Origin: Desulfovibrio oxyclinae DSM 11498
GTDB lineage: Bacteria > Desulfobacterota > Desulfovibrionia > Desulfovibrionales > Desulfovibrionaceae
DNA length: 64,000 nt
Direction: 5' to 3'
Assembly (NCBI RefSeq): GCF_000375485.1
Contig: NZ_AQXE01000010.1
Coordinates: forward strand, 73,845-137,844
Notes under the pieces: model-generated
What the model saw: only the letters and a program-made list of their open reading frames with translations
Database searches by the model: none
What the model was told of the DNA's origin: nothing
Shown here: positions 35,786-44,727 of the stretch, piece by piece
Position numbering within the stretch: the first letter of the stretch is position 1
How the letters are laid out: each line of letters opens with the position of its first letter
Program-made: the position numbers and the translations under genes

Positions 35786-37474
35786 TTAGACCTGATACTT
35801 CTCAAGGAAGCGTCGCTCGTCTTCGGCTGCGCCGATGACGAGGAGAGAGGCGCCGTTTTCAAGGGGGAGTGTCGGGTCGGGGTTGATTTCCATTTCTTCG
35901 CCGCGGGATACGGCGATGACGCTGCAGCCGGTGTCGTCGCGGATGTTGCTTTCCATGAGTGTTTTTCCGGCAAGGGATGAGCCTACTTCGACTCGGAAGA
36001 TGTTCAGGCCCTCCGTGAGAGTCATGACTTTGCCCGGACTCAGCAGGTTGATGATCGTGTTGGCAGCCATGGTCGCATAGGACATGACGAGGTCGGCACC
36101 AGCCTTATGCAGCACCGTAATGTTTCTGTCGAACGTGGCGCGGCTGATGATCTGAATGTCCGGCCTGAGGCGCCTGCAATAAATTGTCAGATAGATGTTC
36201 AGGTCATCGTTGTGTGTGGTGACGAACACCGAGGGAGCGCTATCGATTCCGGCCGCCTTCAATACCTCAAGGTCCGATGCGCTGCCATGGGCATAGTGCT
36301 TTTCGTCCTTGATAAGCTTCTTGTTTTTCTCAACAATCTTATAGTCAACGTTTCGCCGACTAAGTAATCGGGCTGCAGACTGCCCCACTCGTCCGCCGCC
36401 CAGGATAAGCACCGGCGCATCCATGGAGGGGGCCGGGCCGACGAAGTCGTCATACGCATCAAGCTGCTCTTCGGTCCCGGCAAGAATCATGATCGTTTTG
36501 GCACCGATGACGGTATCCGGCAGTGCTGGCACCAGTCGGCCCTGCTCCCACAAGCCGACGATGTTCATCCCGGTGGCGTCGCGCAGACCGCAGCCCTTGA
36601 CGGTCTGGCCCACAAGCGGCGTATTGACGGCAGGTGCCTCAGCAATGTTGAGCTTCTTGATATTGCCGATGACATTGCTCCGAGCGCCAGTGCCGAGGGT
36701 GCGCCGGGCGAGCATCTCACCGAGCATACTCATGAACTGGAAAACATGACTTGCGCCTGCCAGCTGGAGGATATCCACCGACTCTTCCGAATCGGCATTG
36801 GCAACCACCTGCACGTCTGGAGCCACTTCACGAAGCGTGTAGGCTGCATTGGTATTTTTTAAATCATCGCTCAACAAGACGATCATGGCCGCCTGATCCG
36901 CCCGCAGAAGCTTGTATGTCTGCGGGTTGTCCGAATCGCCCACCACGGCCTTGTACCCCTGATCCACCAGATCAAGAGCATGGTTAACCTCGTTGACCAG
37001 AATGCAGTATTTGTAGTTGAACTGCCTGACGCGAGTCGCAAGACTGAGCGCGATTCTGTCCGAGCCGATGATGATAAGGTGTCCGGAGGTATCCTCGGGC
37101 AGTTCGCGGGCCGCTCTCGATTTGCTCTGTGCTTCAAGGTACGGCGCATAAAAGAACTGGATGAAGGTGAAAGGCAGCATCACAAGCAGAAAGACAATGC
37201 CTGACATGAGCACGCAAAGAGAAAAAATCCTTCCGATGTCCGAGGTGAAGGTAATGTCGCCGAAGCCGAGCGTAGACATGACCGTCAAAGTCCAATAGAT
37301 GCCCGTAACCCATGAATAATGCTGTCCTTCCATTTCCATGAGGATATGAAAAAGGACACTGTAGAGCGCGATAAAGAAACAGAGGAACAGAACGAATCTG
37401 ATAAGGGAATGAAGATTCCGTTGCGCACGACGATCATGAAAAAAATACAGCAACTGGGAAGGAAGAAATTTCAT
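35786..37474 (-). CDS. potassium channel with two RCK (TrkA-N/TrkA-C) modules
   Basis: 562-residue membrane protein. N-terminal pore module of two transmembrane helices (about 23-45 and 80-108) around a pore loop with selectivity filter TLGFGD. Two cytosolic Rossmann/RCK units follow: HLIIIGSDRIALSLATRV (about 132) with its C domain, and PVLILGGGRVGQSAARLL (about 352) with a second C domain ending at residue 560. Ligand-gated K+ flux is inferred. First codon region MKFLPSQLLYFF. Confidence 0.92.
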   Translation of the reverse strand: MKFLPSQLLYFFHDRRAQRNLHSLIRFVLFLCFFIALYSVLFHILMEMEGQHYSWVTGIYWTLTVMSTLGFGDITFTSDIGRIFSLCVLMSGIVFLLVMLPFTFIQFFYAPYLEAQSKSRAARELPEDTSGHLIIIGSDRIALSLATRVRQFNYKYCILVNEVNHALDLVDQGYKAVVGDSDNPQTYKLLRADQAAMIVLLSDDLKNTNAAYTLREVAPDVQVVANADSEESVDILQLAGASHVFQFMSMLGEMLARRTLGTGARSNVIGNIKKLNIAEAPAVNTPLVGQTVKGCGLRDATGMNIVGLWEQGRLVPALPDTVIGAKTIMILAGTEEQLDAYDDFVGPAPSMDAPVLILGGGRVGQSAARLLSRRNVDYKIVEKNKKLIKDEKHYAHGSASDLEVLKAAGIDSAPSVFVTTHNDDLNIYLTIYCRRLRPDIQIISRATFDRNITVLHKAGADLVMSYATMAANTIINLLSPGKVMTLTEGLNIFRVEVGSSLAGKTLMESNIRDDTGCSVIAVSRGEEMEINPDPTLPLENGASLLVIGAAEDERRFLEKYQV

Positions 37475-37797
37475 CGATTCGCTCTGCTTTGTTTATTGCG
37501 TCCACTCTGAGCGGTCATGCCCCGTAACGACTGTCTGAAAGGTTCGGCCCGTCCTTATCGCCTATTCACAGCGGCCAGCATGGTGGAAACAAGCTGCCGA
37601 CCATAAAGGACAATCACGGTTTTGACCTTTACCATGAAGCCCCTTCAAGGGCCATACCTGTTTCCCTTCACCCACTCGCAAGGGAACAGAATTAATCACA
37701 ACGCCGAGCAGATTCACCCTCACGTTTATCCTTGAAAAAACAAAAGCACCGACCAATGAGCCGATGCTTTCTTTCTGCTGCGCCGTATACATATCAC
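37475..37797. other. intergenic region between the K+ channel and hybrid kinase genes
   Basis: 323 bp with no convincing gene. It contains the kinase terminator (37735-37769); a 76-codon minus-strand frame here lacks a ribosome-binding site and starts within that terminator, so it is not called. Confidence 0.6.
37735..37769 (-). terminator. Rho-independent terminator after the hybrid kinase gene
   Basis: On the minus strand AAGCATCG pairs with CGGTGCTT around a 10-nt loop, followed by TTGTTTTTT. Confidence 0.75.
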
Positions 37798-40497
37798 TCA
37801 GTCATTGGCCGCCGAATGAGCGGAGGTCACTTGAGCCAGCTTCGTGTGCAATTCACTGATGTTCATTGGTTTTGAAAGATAATCGTCCATCCCCGCTTCG
37901 AGCATTATCTCCTTGTCGCCGCTCATGGCGTAGGCTGTTATGGCGATGATGGGAATGCTCTTGTGGCGATCCCCCGCTATGCCGTCACGAATAAGCCGGG
38001 TGGCCTCGATTCCATTCATGACTGGCATCTGCACGTCCATGAGCACCAAATCGTAATCCCCTTCTTCAAGAGATTTCAGAGCCATGTCGCCGCTTGCCAC
38101 CGACTCGTATCGCAGGCCGATACGCTTCAAGGCGTTTTCGATGAACATGCGGCTGACCCGATCATCTTCGGCCAACAGCACCTTGGGAGAGCCCACAATC
38201 TCATTGGAGTCCACCGCGGACTCGGCTTCAGCATCCCGTGCATTCATCCCTTTTTCGAGAGGAACGGTAAACGAGAACGTGGCGCCGACTCCAGGCTCAC
38301 TTTCAACCCAAATCCGCCCCCCCATGAGTTCAACGAGTTTCCGGCAAATGGCGAGACCGAGCCCCGCACCCTGATATTTCCGTGTATATCCTTGATCACC
38401 CTGCACAAAAGGCTCGAACAGTTTCTCCAGATTCTTTTCGGGGATCCCAATACCGGTATCAGTGACAGCAAAAAGAACCATTTCCGCACCGGTCTCCTCA
38501 TCAGATTCAAGGCGCACCATAATGGTCACGCTCCCGGCTTCGGTAAACTTCAGAGCGTTGCCAACCAGATTATCCAACACTTGCTCAACCCTGAAGCCAT
38601 CCCCTATCACAACCGCAGGCAGCTTGGCTGCGACATCCGTTTTCAGTTCCACCCCTGCCTGATCATAGGCAAGCCCGAAACGTTGTCTGACTTTTTCCAC
38701 GGCTTCAGCCAGAACATACGGTTCGTGCCTGAGCTGAATGCGCCCTGCTTCCACTCTGGAGATGTCGAGGATGTCGGCAAGAAGGGTTGTAAGCCGGTCC
38801 ACGGATTCCAGTGCTGTCTCAACATAGTCGCTTTGTTCGCTATCCAGCTTGGAATACTGAATAAGCTGAAGCATACCCTTCACACCATTAAGCGGAGTGC
38901 GGACTTCATGACTCATGTTGGCCAGAAACTCGCTTTTGGCGCGACTCGCGGATTCGGCAAGCTCCTTGGCATCCATTACGGCTTTCTCTGAACGGATGCG
39001 GTAGATCGCCATGGCATAGAGCCGCGCAAGAGACTGAATCTGGCTCAGGTCCTTTTCATCATATGGTTCATCGGCATTGCCCAATGCTATTTGTCCGTGT
39101 AGCTCTCCTTCGAAAACTGCCGGCACGGAGAGAAAGGTCTCCACCGGAAGATGACCTTCGGGGATGGCGCCATACACTTCGTGCGAGCGAACGTCATTGG
39201 TGTAGAATCCCGTCATGGTATTGAGGCTTTGCCCCCATATTCCTTTATATCCACCCGTTCCGCTGTGGAATGGGACCCTGCCTGAGGCGAGATCGCAACT
39301 GCCGTCGGAAAACATTGGAGTGGTGACATGACAGATGTTTTCGCCGCTTTCGGAGTCGATTGAGGAGACATAGCCCACCCTGCTGCCCGTAATATTGAGA
39401 GCGTGCCGGTGCACCACTTTGGAAACGCTGTTGATATCGGCCCCGGGTTCGGTAAGTGCCACCGCTATGTCGGCAAGGGCGTGATTGATGGCCAGCTCTC
39501 TTCTGAGAGTTTCTTCGGCAGCCTTGCGCCTGTCGTTCTCCGCCTGAAGTTGCGAGTTGACCTCGATCAGTTCGGTCGTGCGCTCATCCACCGCCCGTCT
39601 CAATCTTTCTGCCTTGTTGGAAAGCAGGTATACGGCGATCCCAATTAGCAACACCACAAGGGAAGCCAGAATGCGAAACGGCCACAAGGCCCAGCCGTCA
39701 TCTGCTCCCCACCCTTGTTTCGGAGACATGGCAAGCGTCCAATATCCCTCCGGCATGGGGATTCTGCTGGTAATGATCTCCCGACCGTCCCCCGCATCAA
39801 GGCCGAAAAAGACCGCTCCGTCTTCATTGGCCAGGCTCATATCCACGCTCTGCGTAAGCCCCGAAATATTAATTTCATCAAATACTTCAGGAAGATCAAG
39901 GACCATGGAAACAAGACCCCAGAAATGCCCTTCATCATACACCGCAACGCGACATATGAGTCCTAGGCCGCCCTGCCGCAACTTGTACGGTCCGCTGATG
40001 GTGATCCTTCCGCTTTCCACCGCACGCTGGACATCGGCCCGCACCTGAGGTCGCGGGTCGTTCATGAGATCATGCCCCAAGGCCTTTCTGTTGCGCTCAA
40101 GAGGATACACGAATCGATTGACCCCGCCGGGGGCTACTATGAAGTTCCTGATGCAGCTGCTGGAGGCATACAGTCCGGAGGCGAATATCTTGAATGTTTC
40201 TGGGAAGTCAGACTTTCGCGGGGCGTACTCAACATAGGTTTCGGTAAACGCCTTGAGGCCCTGCAATAATGAAAATTTGCTGTTCACGGCGTTATTGATG
40301 GTCATGGCCACCTGTTTTGACTTGCGTGAGACCTCGGCCCGCTCCTGCCGCATGAGTAACTCTGCGTACATACGATCCAGAAACGCCATGATAACGCCCA
40401 TGAACAGGATTACCAGCAGCGAATACAGAATGGCTTTGCCTCTCCCGACGCGGAAAAAGCCCTGCCTTTTCGAACTCTTATTTCCGGATACGTTCAC
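37798..40497 (-). CDS. CHASE-GAF hybrid sensor histidine kinase/response regulator
   Basis: 899-residue membrane sensor. Transmembrane helix about 22-42, periplasmic CHASE-type domain about 45-265 (VYPLERNRKALGHDLMNDP, RITISGPYKLRQGGLGL), second helix about 272-293, coiled coil, GAF-like domain about 340-500, HisKA with His530 in NMSHEVRTPLNG, HATPase_c (VLDNLVGNALKFTE, DTGIGIP, GAGLGLAI) and a C-terminal receiver (LMDVQMPVMNG, KPMN). It lacks an Hpt domain, so it needs an external Hpt such as the one at 4747. No response-regulator output gene is adjacent. Confidence 0.92.
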   Translation of the reverse strand: MNVSGNKSSKRQGFFRVGRGKAILYSLLVILFMGVIMAFLDRMYAELLMRQERAEVSRKSKQVAMTINNAVNSKFSLLQGLKAFTETYVEYAPRKSDFPETFKIFASGLYASSSCIRNFIVAPGGVNRFVYPLERNRKALGHDLMNDPRPQVRADVQRAVESGRITISGPYKLRQGGLGLICRVAVYDEGHFWGLVSMVLDLPEVFDEINISGLTQSVDMSLANEDGAVFFGLDAGDGREIITSRIPMPEGYWTLAMSPKQGWGADDGWALWPFRILASLVVLLIGIAVYLLSNKAERLRRAVDERTTELIEVNSQLQAENDRRKAAEETLRRELAINHALADIAVALTEPGADINSVSKVVHRHALNITGSRVGYVSSIDSESGENICHVTTPMFSDGSCDLASGRVPFHSGTGGYKGIWGQSLNTMTGFYTNDVRSHEVYGAIPEGHLPVETFLSVPAVFEGELHGQIALGNADEPYDEKDLSQIQSLARLYAMAIYRIRSEKAVMDAKELAESASRAKSEFLANMSHEVRTPLNGVKGMLQLIQYSKLDSEQSDYVETALESVDRLTTLLADILDISRVEAGRIQLRHEPYVLAEAVEKVRQRFGLAYDQAGVELKTDVAAKLPAVVIGDGFRVEQVLDNLVGNALKFTEAGSVTIMVRLESDEETGAEMVLFAVTDTGIGIPEKNLEKLFEPFVQGDQGYTRKYQGAGLGLAICRKLVELMGGRIWVESEPGVGATFSFTVPLEKGMNARDAEAESAVDSNEIVGSPKVLLAEDDRVSRMFIENALKRIGLRYESVASGDMALKSLEEGDYDLVLMDVQMPVMNGIEATRLIRDGIAGDRHKSIPIIAITAYAMSGDKEIMLEAGMDDYLSKPMNISELHTKLAQVTSAHSAAND

Positions 40498-40691
40498 GCT
40501 GTTTTACTCCGTGGCTGTTTCCGACAATAATGACATGGTTTCCTCATCGCGATAATCCTGTTCGGATCACATGCGACCGCCTGAATAGGCAGGACGGCCC
40601 TGTCAACTGTCACGCAATCAGATCATCCCTTGGAAATTGGAGACTCATCTGCTATCCGTCAGCCACTTTCAAACAGAAAAGAGGATCCAAC

Positions 40692-40898
40692 ATGAGTAAC
40701 GAAGACAATCCTTTCATGCTTCCCGGCAATCCGGACACCCGGATGCTTGTATCTTCCAACCTGACTGCGGCCACCTGCACGCTCATCGCCTCCGGCATGG
40801 AGCAGGAGAAAGCGGCAGAAACGGCCATGCACCTGTTCGGCTCCATCGACTCGTTCATTCGCGAGTCCATTGAACAGGCCGAAAGCGAAAAGGAATAA
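40692..40898 (+). CDS. small conserved-looking hypothetical protein
   Basis: 68 residues with no recognised domain; acidic, with a helical middle (GMEQEKAAETAMHLFGSIDSFIRESIEQAESEKE). GAGGA at 40681-40685 lies 6 nt before ATG 40692. It occupies the gap between the hybrid kinase and MCP genes on the opposite strand. Function not assignable. Confidence 0.65.
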   Translation: MSNEDNPFMLPGNPDTRMLVSSNLTAATCTLIASGMEQEKAAETAMHLFGSIDSFIRESIEQAESEKE

Positions 40899-40903
40899 CT
40901 CCT

Positions 40904-40938
40904 TCAAAAAACGGGACCGTCCATTCGCGGGCGGTCCC
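40904..40938 (-). terminator. Rho-independent terminator after the H-NOX chemoreceptor gene
   Basis: GGGACCG / CGGTCCC stem, followed on the minus strand by GTTTTTTG. Confidence 0.7.
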
Positions 40939-40961
40939 TCCCATCCAGCGTCCCGGCCGAA

Positions 40962-43655
40962 CTACCTGAAGGTAATGTCGGCGCGGACTCTCCCCTGACC
41001 AATCTTTGTTTCCTTCACAGTTATCCGCTGGCCGAAGTATTCTGCGGCCGCCTTGAGGATGCCCACAAAATATTCGCCGTAATCCCGTGAGGAAATGTAG
41101 GTCATGGACAACGTGTCGCCCTTGTCCTCATATTCGAACTTGGGCGGCTTGATGCCCGGCATGTCTCTGGTGAGGTTTGCATGAATGTTGTTCATGGAAA
41201 GCAGGAATTCCTTGAGGTTGTCACCCTTGAAATACCTTCGGTACATCTTCACGAAGGAGGACATGGTGTGCTGCCCAACCTTGGTGAAAAATTCCTTTAC
41301 GGACTCGCCGGTCTTCTCATGAACCAGATCGGCCATTTGCCTGAGCACTTGGTCGGGGTAATTCTTGGTCGGCATGAATGTGGGGTTACCCATACTCTCC
41401 ATGACATCGTCGTGCACCCCTTCCCCGTACTCCTTGCGGATGAATTCCTTGTAGAATTTCGGCAGAATACCGCGCATCTGACCCTGAGACTTGCGAAGTT
41501 TGGACTTGTCTTCCTTGTTCTGCTTGAAGCGCATGGAAAGCTCCAGCAACTCGGATGAAAGCTCCGCGAGGTCTGCCGTGGCGCCTGCGGCCTGCTCCGC
41601 GCCTTCGGCAGCTTCATTGGCAATACCCGTAATTTCGTCCACGCTCTTGTTGATCTCCTCGGCAGCCGCGGACTGCTCTTCCGCGGCTGTGGCGATCTGG
41701 GCCACCCGGTTGTTCATGTCTTCGATGCGAAGCATGATGTCATCAAGGGCAGTGACGGCCTTGTTCGACGATTCCGTGGATCGGTCCACCTGCTTTTTGG
41801 TCGTTCCCATCGAATCAACAGCACGCCGGGAACCGTTTTGAATCTGTCCGATGGCCTGTTCAACCTCTTTGGTCGCGCTCACAGTTTTCTCGGCCAGCTT
41901 GCGCACTTCGTCTGCCACCACTGCGAACCCCCTGCCGGCCTCACCGGCGCGGGCTGCCTCGATGGCCGCGTTCAGGGCCAGCAGGTTCGTCTGATCCGCA
42001 ATGTCGTTGATGACCATGATGATCCTGCCGATCTCTCCGGCCTGACCGTCAAGGGTCTCAAGCACGCCTTCCAACTCTTCGGCCGACCGGGATACGCTCT
42101 CCACGGAATCCAGAGCAACGCTGACCATTTCCGACCCATCACGGGCGGATACCGTGGCCTCCTCTGCAACCTTGGAAGTCGTGGCGGCATTGTTGGCCAC
42201 TTCCACCACCGTCGCCACCATCTCCTCCATGGCCGTTGCCACGGAGTTCGACTGCTCCCTCTGGGATGAAGCGCCGCGCGCCTGCTCGTCGGCAGATGCC
42301 GAGAGCTCTTCCGATGCGGATGCGACCCGCTCGGCAACCTGAACGATCTGGATTCCGGTCTCGGCAAGCGACTCCTTCTGTCGCTCCATGGTCTGCTCCT
42401 GCTCCCTGGCCTGCTCAAGGGCGATTTCGGCCTGCTGCTTGGAATGCATTGCGGAATCCTTTGACTCCTCGACTTCCGCCAGACGCTCCTTGATGTTCTG
42501 GACCATAGTCCGTGTTGACTGCTGAAGCTTGCCGAGAAGCCCGCTCAATTGCCCATCGAAGGTGGCATCCAGGTTGCCCGAGGCCACTTCTTCTGTGTAA
42601 TTGACCACGTTGCGCAGCGGCACCAGAATGGAGCGGCCAACAAAGAAAACGAAGAGCACGGCAAGAGCCACAACCGCAATGGTAATGGAAAGAGCAAGCA
42701 GCTCCTGACTCCTGTAGTGGTCAGCCCGTATTTCAAGGAGCTTGTTCAGTTCCGTCTTGGACACGAGCCAGAGGTCCATGGCCTTGGCCGATGCCTCCAG
42801 CAGCTCATCAATGAAAATCTCTTCATCAAGCTCGCCTTCAGCCATCCGTTCCATGGTGGCAATCAACTGGCCATTGGCTTTTTCATACGCGTCAAACGCT
42901 GACGGGACTCTGGTATGCAAACTGTCGGACCGGCCGTGGTTACCCGCGTCCTCGGTCATTGCCTTGTTCATGGATTCCTGAATCTGTTCCTGATCCGACT
43001 CGACACGGCTGGCGAACAGACGAAGCCGCGCCTGCTGGCGCGCAGTGATCGAACCCTGCTGCAACACGGTCAAACCGAACTCGGCTAATCGACTCAGGCG
43101 CACATGAGCGGACGGGATCGAAAGCAGCGTCATGTCCATCATGTAGTAACTGTCGAGGACCGGATCGAGAATGAGATCCGAAGTATCACCAACGTGCGAG
43201 ATCAGCTCCGAAACATCCCCGCGAAAGCGCGAGATTTCCTTTGCGGCCTCCTCGCCACGTTCTCCCCGGAAGTCCCGCCAACGACTGACCAGATCATCGT
43301 ATTCAAGATGCTCTCTGCCGCGTTTGCCAAGCCCTTCCGCCGTGACCTCCAACGACTCGGCATATTCAACATGCTTCTTTTTGAGATCACTCAGCGCCGA
43401 CTCGATGGTCGATTCGGCCTCCCGTGCCAGATCCTCACGTCCGGCAAGGACGCCTGCCTGCAACCCCGGGATTGTCGCAAGGATTTTCTGAAGGGGCTGC
43501 TGGTACTCGTTTCCCCGGTACTCTTCCGTCGTGACAGTAATGTGCTGATCAAAGCTGTCTTTCAGGAAGAAACCCAGAATAACAATCAATACCAGAAATA
43601 CGGAGCTGGAAAGGATCAGCTTGTTTCGTATGGAGATCGCCTGCAGGTACTTCAT
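40962..43655 (-). CDS. methyl-accepting chemotaxis protein with a C-terminal H-NOX (haem-NO-binding) domain
   Basis: 897-residue chemoreceptor. Transmembrane helix about 12-31, a periplasmic helical region, second helix about 325-347, HAMP, a coiled signalling domain with the hairpin tip [22 protein letters not shown], then a C-terminal H-NOX domain (727-897). The H-NOX haem ligand is predicted to be His825 ([12 protein letters not shown]); the haem-carboxylate motif YxSxR is present as YISSR (853-857), and the [12 protein letters not shown] start fits the fold. NO or O2 sensing coupled to chemotaxis is inferred. In Thermoanaerobacter Tar4H the H-NOX is N-terminal; here it is C-terminal. Confidence 0.88.
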   Translation of the reverse strand: MKYLQAISIRNKLILSSSVFLVLIVILGFFLKDSFDQHITVTTEEYRGNEYQQPLQKILATIPGLQAGVLAGREDLAREAESTIESALSDLKKKHVEYAESLEVTAEGLGKRGREHLEYDDLVSRWRDFRGERGEEAAKEISRFRGDVSELISHVGDTSDLILDPVLDSYYMMDMTLLSIPSAHVRLSRLAEFGLTVLQQGSITARQQARLRLFASRVESDQEQIQESMNKAMTEDAGNHGRSDSLHTRVPSAFDAYEKANGQLIATMERMAEGELDEEIFIDELLEASAKAMDLWLVSKTELNKLLEIRADHYRSQELLALSITIAVVALAVLFVFFVGRSILVPLRNVVNYTEEVASGNLDATFDGQLSGLLGKLQQSTRTMVQNIKERLAEVEESKDSAMHSKQQAEIALEQAREQEQTMERQKESLAETGIQIVQVAERVASASEELSASADEQARGASSQREQSNSVATAMEEMVATVVEVANNAATTSKVAEEATVSARDGSEMVSVALDSVESVSRSAEELEGVLETLDGQAGEIGRIIMVINDIADQTNLLALNAAIEAARAGEAGRGFAVVADEVRKLAEKTVSATKEVEQAIGQIQNGSRRAVDSMGTTKKQVDRSTESSNKAVTALDDIMLRIEDMNNRVAQIATAAEEQSAAAEEINKSVDEITGIANEAAEGAEQAAGATADLAELSSELLELSMRFKQNKEDKSKLRKSQGQMRGILPKFYKEFIRKEYGEGVHDDVMESMGNPTFMPTKNYPDQVLRQMADLVHEKTGESVKEFFTKVGQHTMSSFVKMYRRYFKGDNLKEFLLSMNNIHANLTRDMPGIKPPKFEYEDKGDTLSMTYISSRDYGEYFVGILKAAAEYFGQRITVKETKIGQGRVRADITFR

Positions 43656-43853
43656 TGAAACCTCAAACTATCAACTGTGAAAACATTTTTGAATTCCCAC
43701 GACTATATCAACAAAATCATCCACATCAATTATATAGATCAGACAATCGGCGTTTTCCCGGTCAAGACGCAGATGAAGCTCAAGCGGTTTCACGCGAAGT
43801 CAAACCTGTCACGTTTCACATTCCATAAAGCTGAAATTTTTGGAGTTCTCTTC

Positions 43854-43934
43854 ATGATTGAGCAGAGTATCACCGGCAACAGTGCAATTGCACTGTTGCC
43901 AACCGCAAAAAGAGGTCTTACAGAACCCTCGTGA
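43854..43934 (+). CDS. 26-codon leader ORF upstream of the LytTR regulator
   Basis: ATG 43854 has GGAG at 43842-43845 with 8-nt spacing. The 26-residue product MIEQSITGNSAIALLPTAKR... ends in a TGA overlapping the GTG start of the response regulator (GTGA, 43931-43934). Its middle codons (GNSAIALLP) are the perfect palindrome at 43875-43900. No homologue is recognised. A regulatory leader peptide is inferred from the coupling and the hairpin. Confidence 0.5.
   Translation: MIEQSITGNSAIALLPTAKRGLTEPS
43875..43900. repeat. perfect 26-nt palindrome inside the leader ORF
   Basis: GGCAACAGTGCAA / TTGCACTGTTGCC, 13+13 with no mismatch; as RNA an 11-bp stem with an AATT loop. It ends 30 nt before the regulator's GTG. 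No T-run follows, so it is not a simple terminator. Operator or translational-control hairpin. Confidence 0.7.
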
Positions 43935-44719
43935 CGCAGGACAAAACCATACGCACTCTCCTCGTGGACGACGAGCCGCCAGCCATCGACGAACTGAGCT
44001 ACCTTCTTTCGGGCTATCCCGACGTGGAGGTGGTCGACACCGCAGGCAACGCGGCTTCGGCAGTGGAGCTGGTCAGGCAGACCCGTCCCGATCTTGTCTT
44101 TCTGGACATTCAGATGCCCGGCAAAAACGGTTTTCACGTGCTGTCGGAAATCATGGAGGAACGCGAGGCACCGCTTGTGGTCTTCATTACGGCTTATGAT
44201 GAGTACGCCATCCGCGCCTTCGAGGAAAACGCGGTCGATTACATTCTCAAGCCGGTGCCCGAAGACAGGCTCAGAAAAAGCCTTGAACGGGTGCGTGAAC
44301 GTCTCGACGAAGCGCAAGAGAATGAACCTTCCTCCAGCTCGCTTCAGAAGCTGCTTGCCGAAGTGGGCATCAAACCCGGCATAGCCCGGGTGAGCGTTGA
44401 ACACTCCGGGAAAAACGTCCTGCTTAATCCTCGCGAAGTGGACTACTTCGAATACTCTTCCAGACGCGTGTACGCCAATACCGCCGGCGGGGAATATCCC
44501 TGCCAGTCCGACCTCACGCTCGACAGGCTCGAAGCCAGACTCGGCGGGTTCGGCTTTTTCCGCACCAACCGCTCGCAACTGGTCAACCTCTCGCGCGTTC
44601 GTGCCTACGCTCCGTGGTTCAACGGAAAATACGTCCTGACACTCGACAATGCCGAGGAAACAGAAATCACCGTCAGCAAGGCCCGCGTCAGAGAATTCAA
44701 GGAAGCAATCGAGCTTTAG
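43931..44719 (+). CDS. LytTR-family response regulator (BtsR/YpdB-like)
   Basis: 262 residues: receiver domain about 6-125 with phospho-Asp in LVFLDIQMPG and FITAYDEYAIRAFEENAVDYILKPV, then a LytTR DNA-binding domain about 155-260 (EVDYFEYSSRRVYANT, FFRTNRSQLVNLSRV). GTG 43931 is the first codon; there is no independent Shine-Dalgarno at normal distance, consistent with coupling to the leader ORF. It forms an operon with the LytS-type kinase and probably controls cstA downstream. Confidence 0.93.
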   Translation: MTQDKTIRTLLVDDEPPAIDELSYLLSGYPDVEVVDTAGNAASAVELVRQTRPDLVFLDIQMPGKNGFHVLSEIMEEREAPLVVFITAYDEYAIRAFEENAVDYILKPVPEDRLRKSLERVRERLDEAQENEPSSSSLQKLLAEVGIKPGIARVSVEHSGKNVLLNPREVDYFEYSSRRVYANTAGGEYPCQSDLTLDRLEARLGGFGFFRTNRSQLVNLSRVRAYAPWFNGKYVLTLDNAEETEITVSKARVREFKEAIEL

Positions 44720-44727
44720 GGGGCGCC

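Noticed and set aside
37562..37792. 76-codon minus-strand frame between K+ channel and hybrid kinase genes
   Set aside because: No ribosome-binding site, start inside the kinase terminator, no recognisable protein features.
43677..43853. Upstream extension of the leader ORF to residue 1 at 43677
   Set aside because: No ribosome-binding site at 43677, whereas ATG 43854 has GGAG at 8 nt; the extension lies in the promoter region of the divergent chemoreceptor gene.
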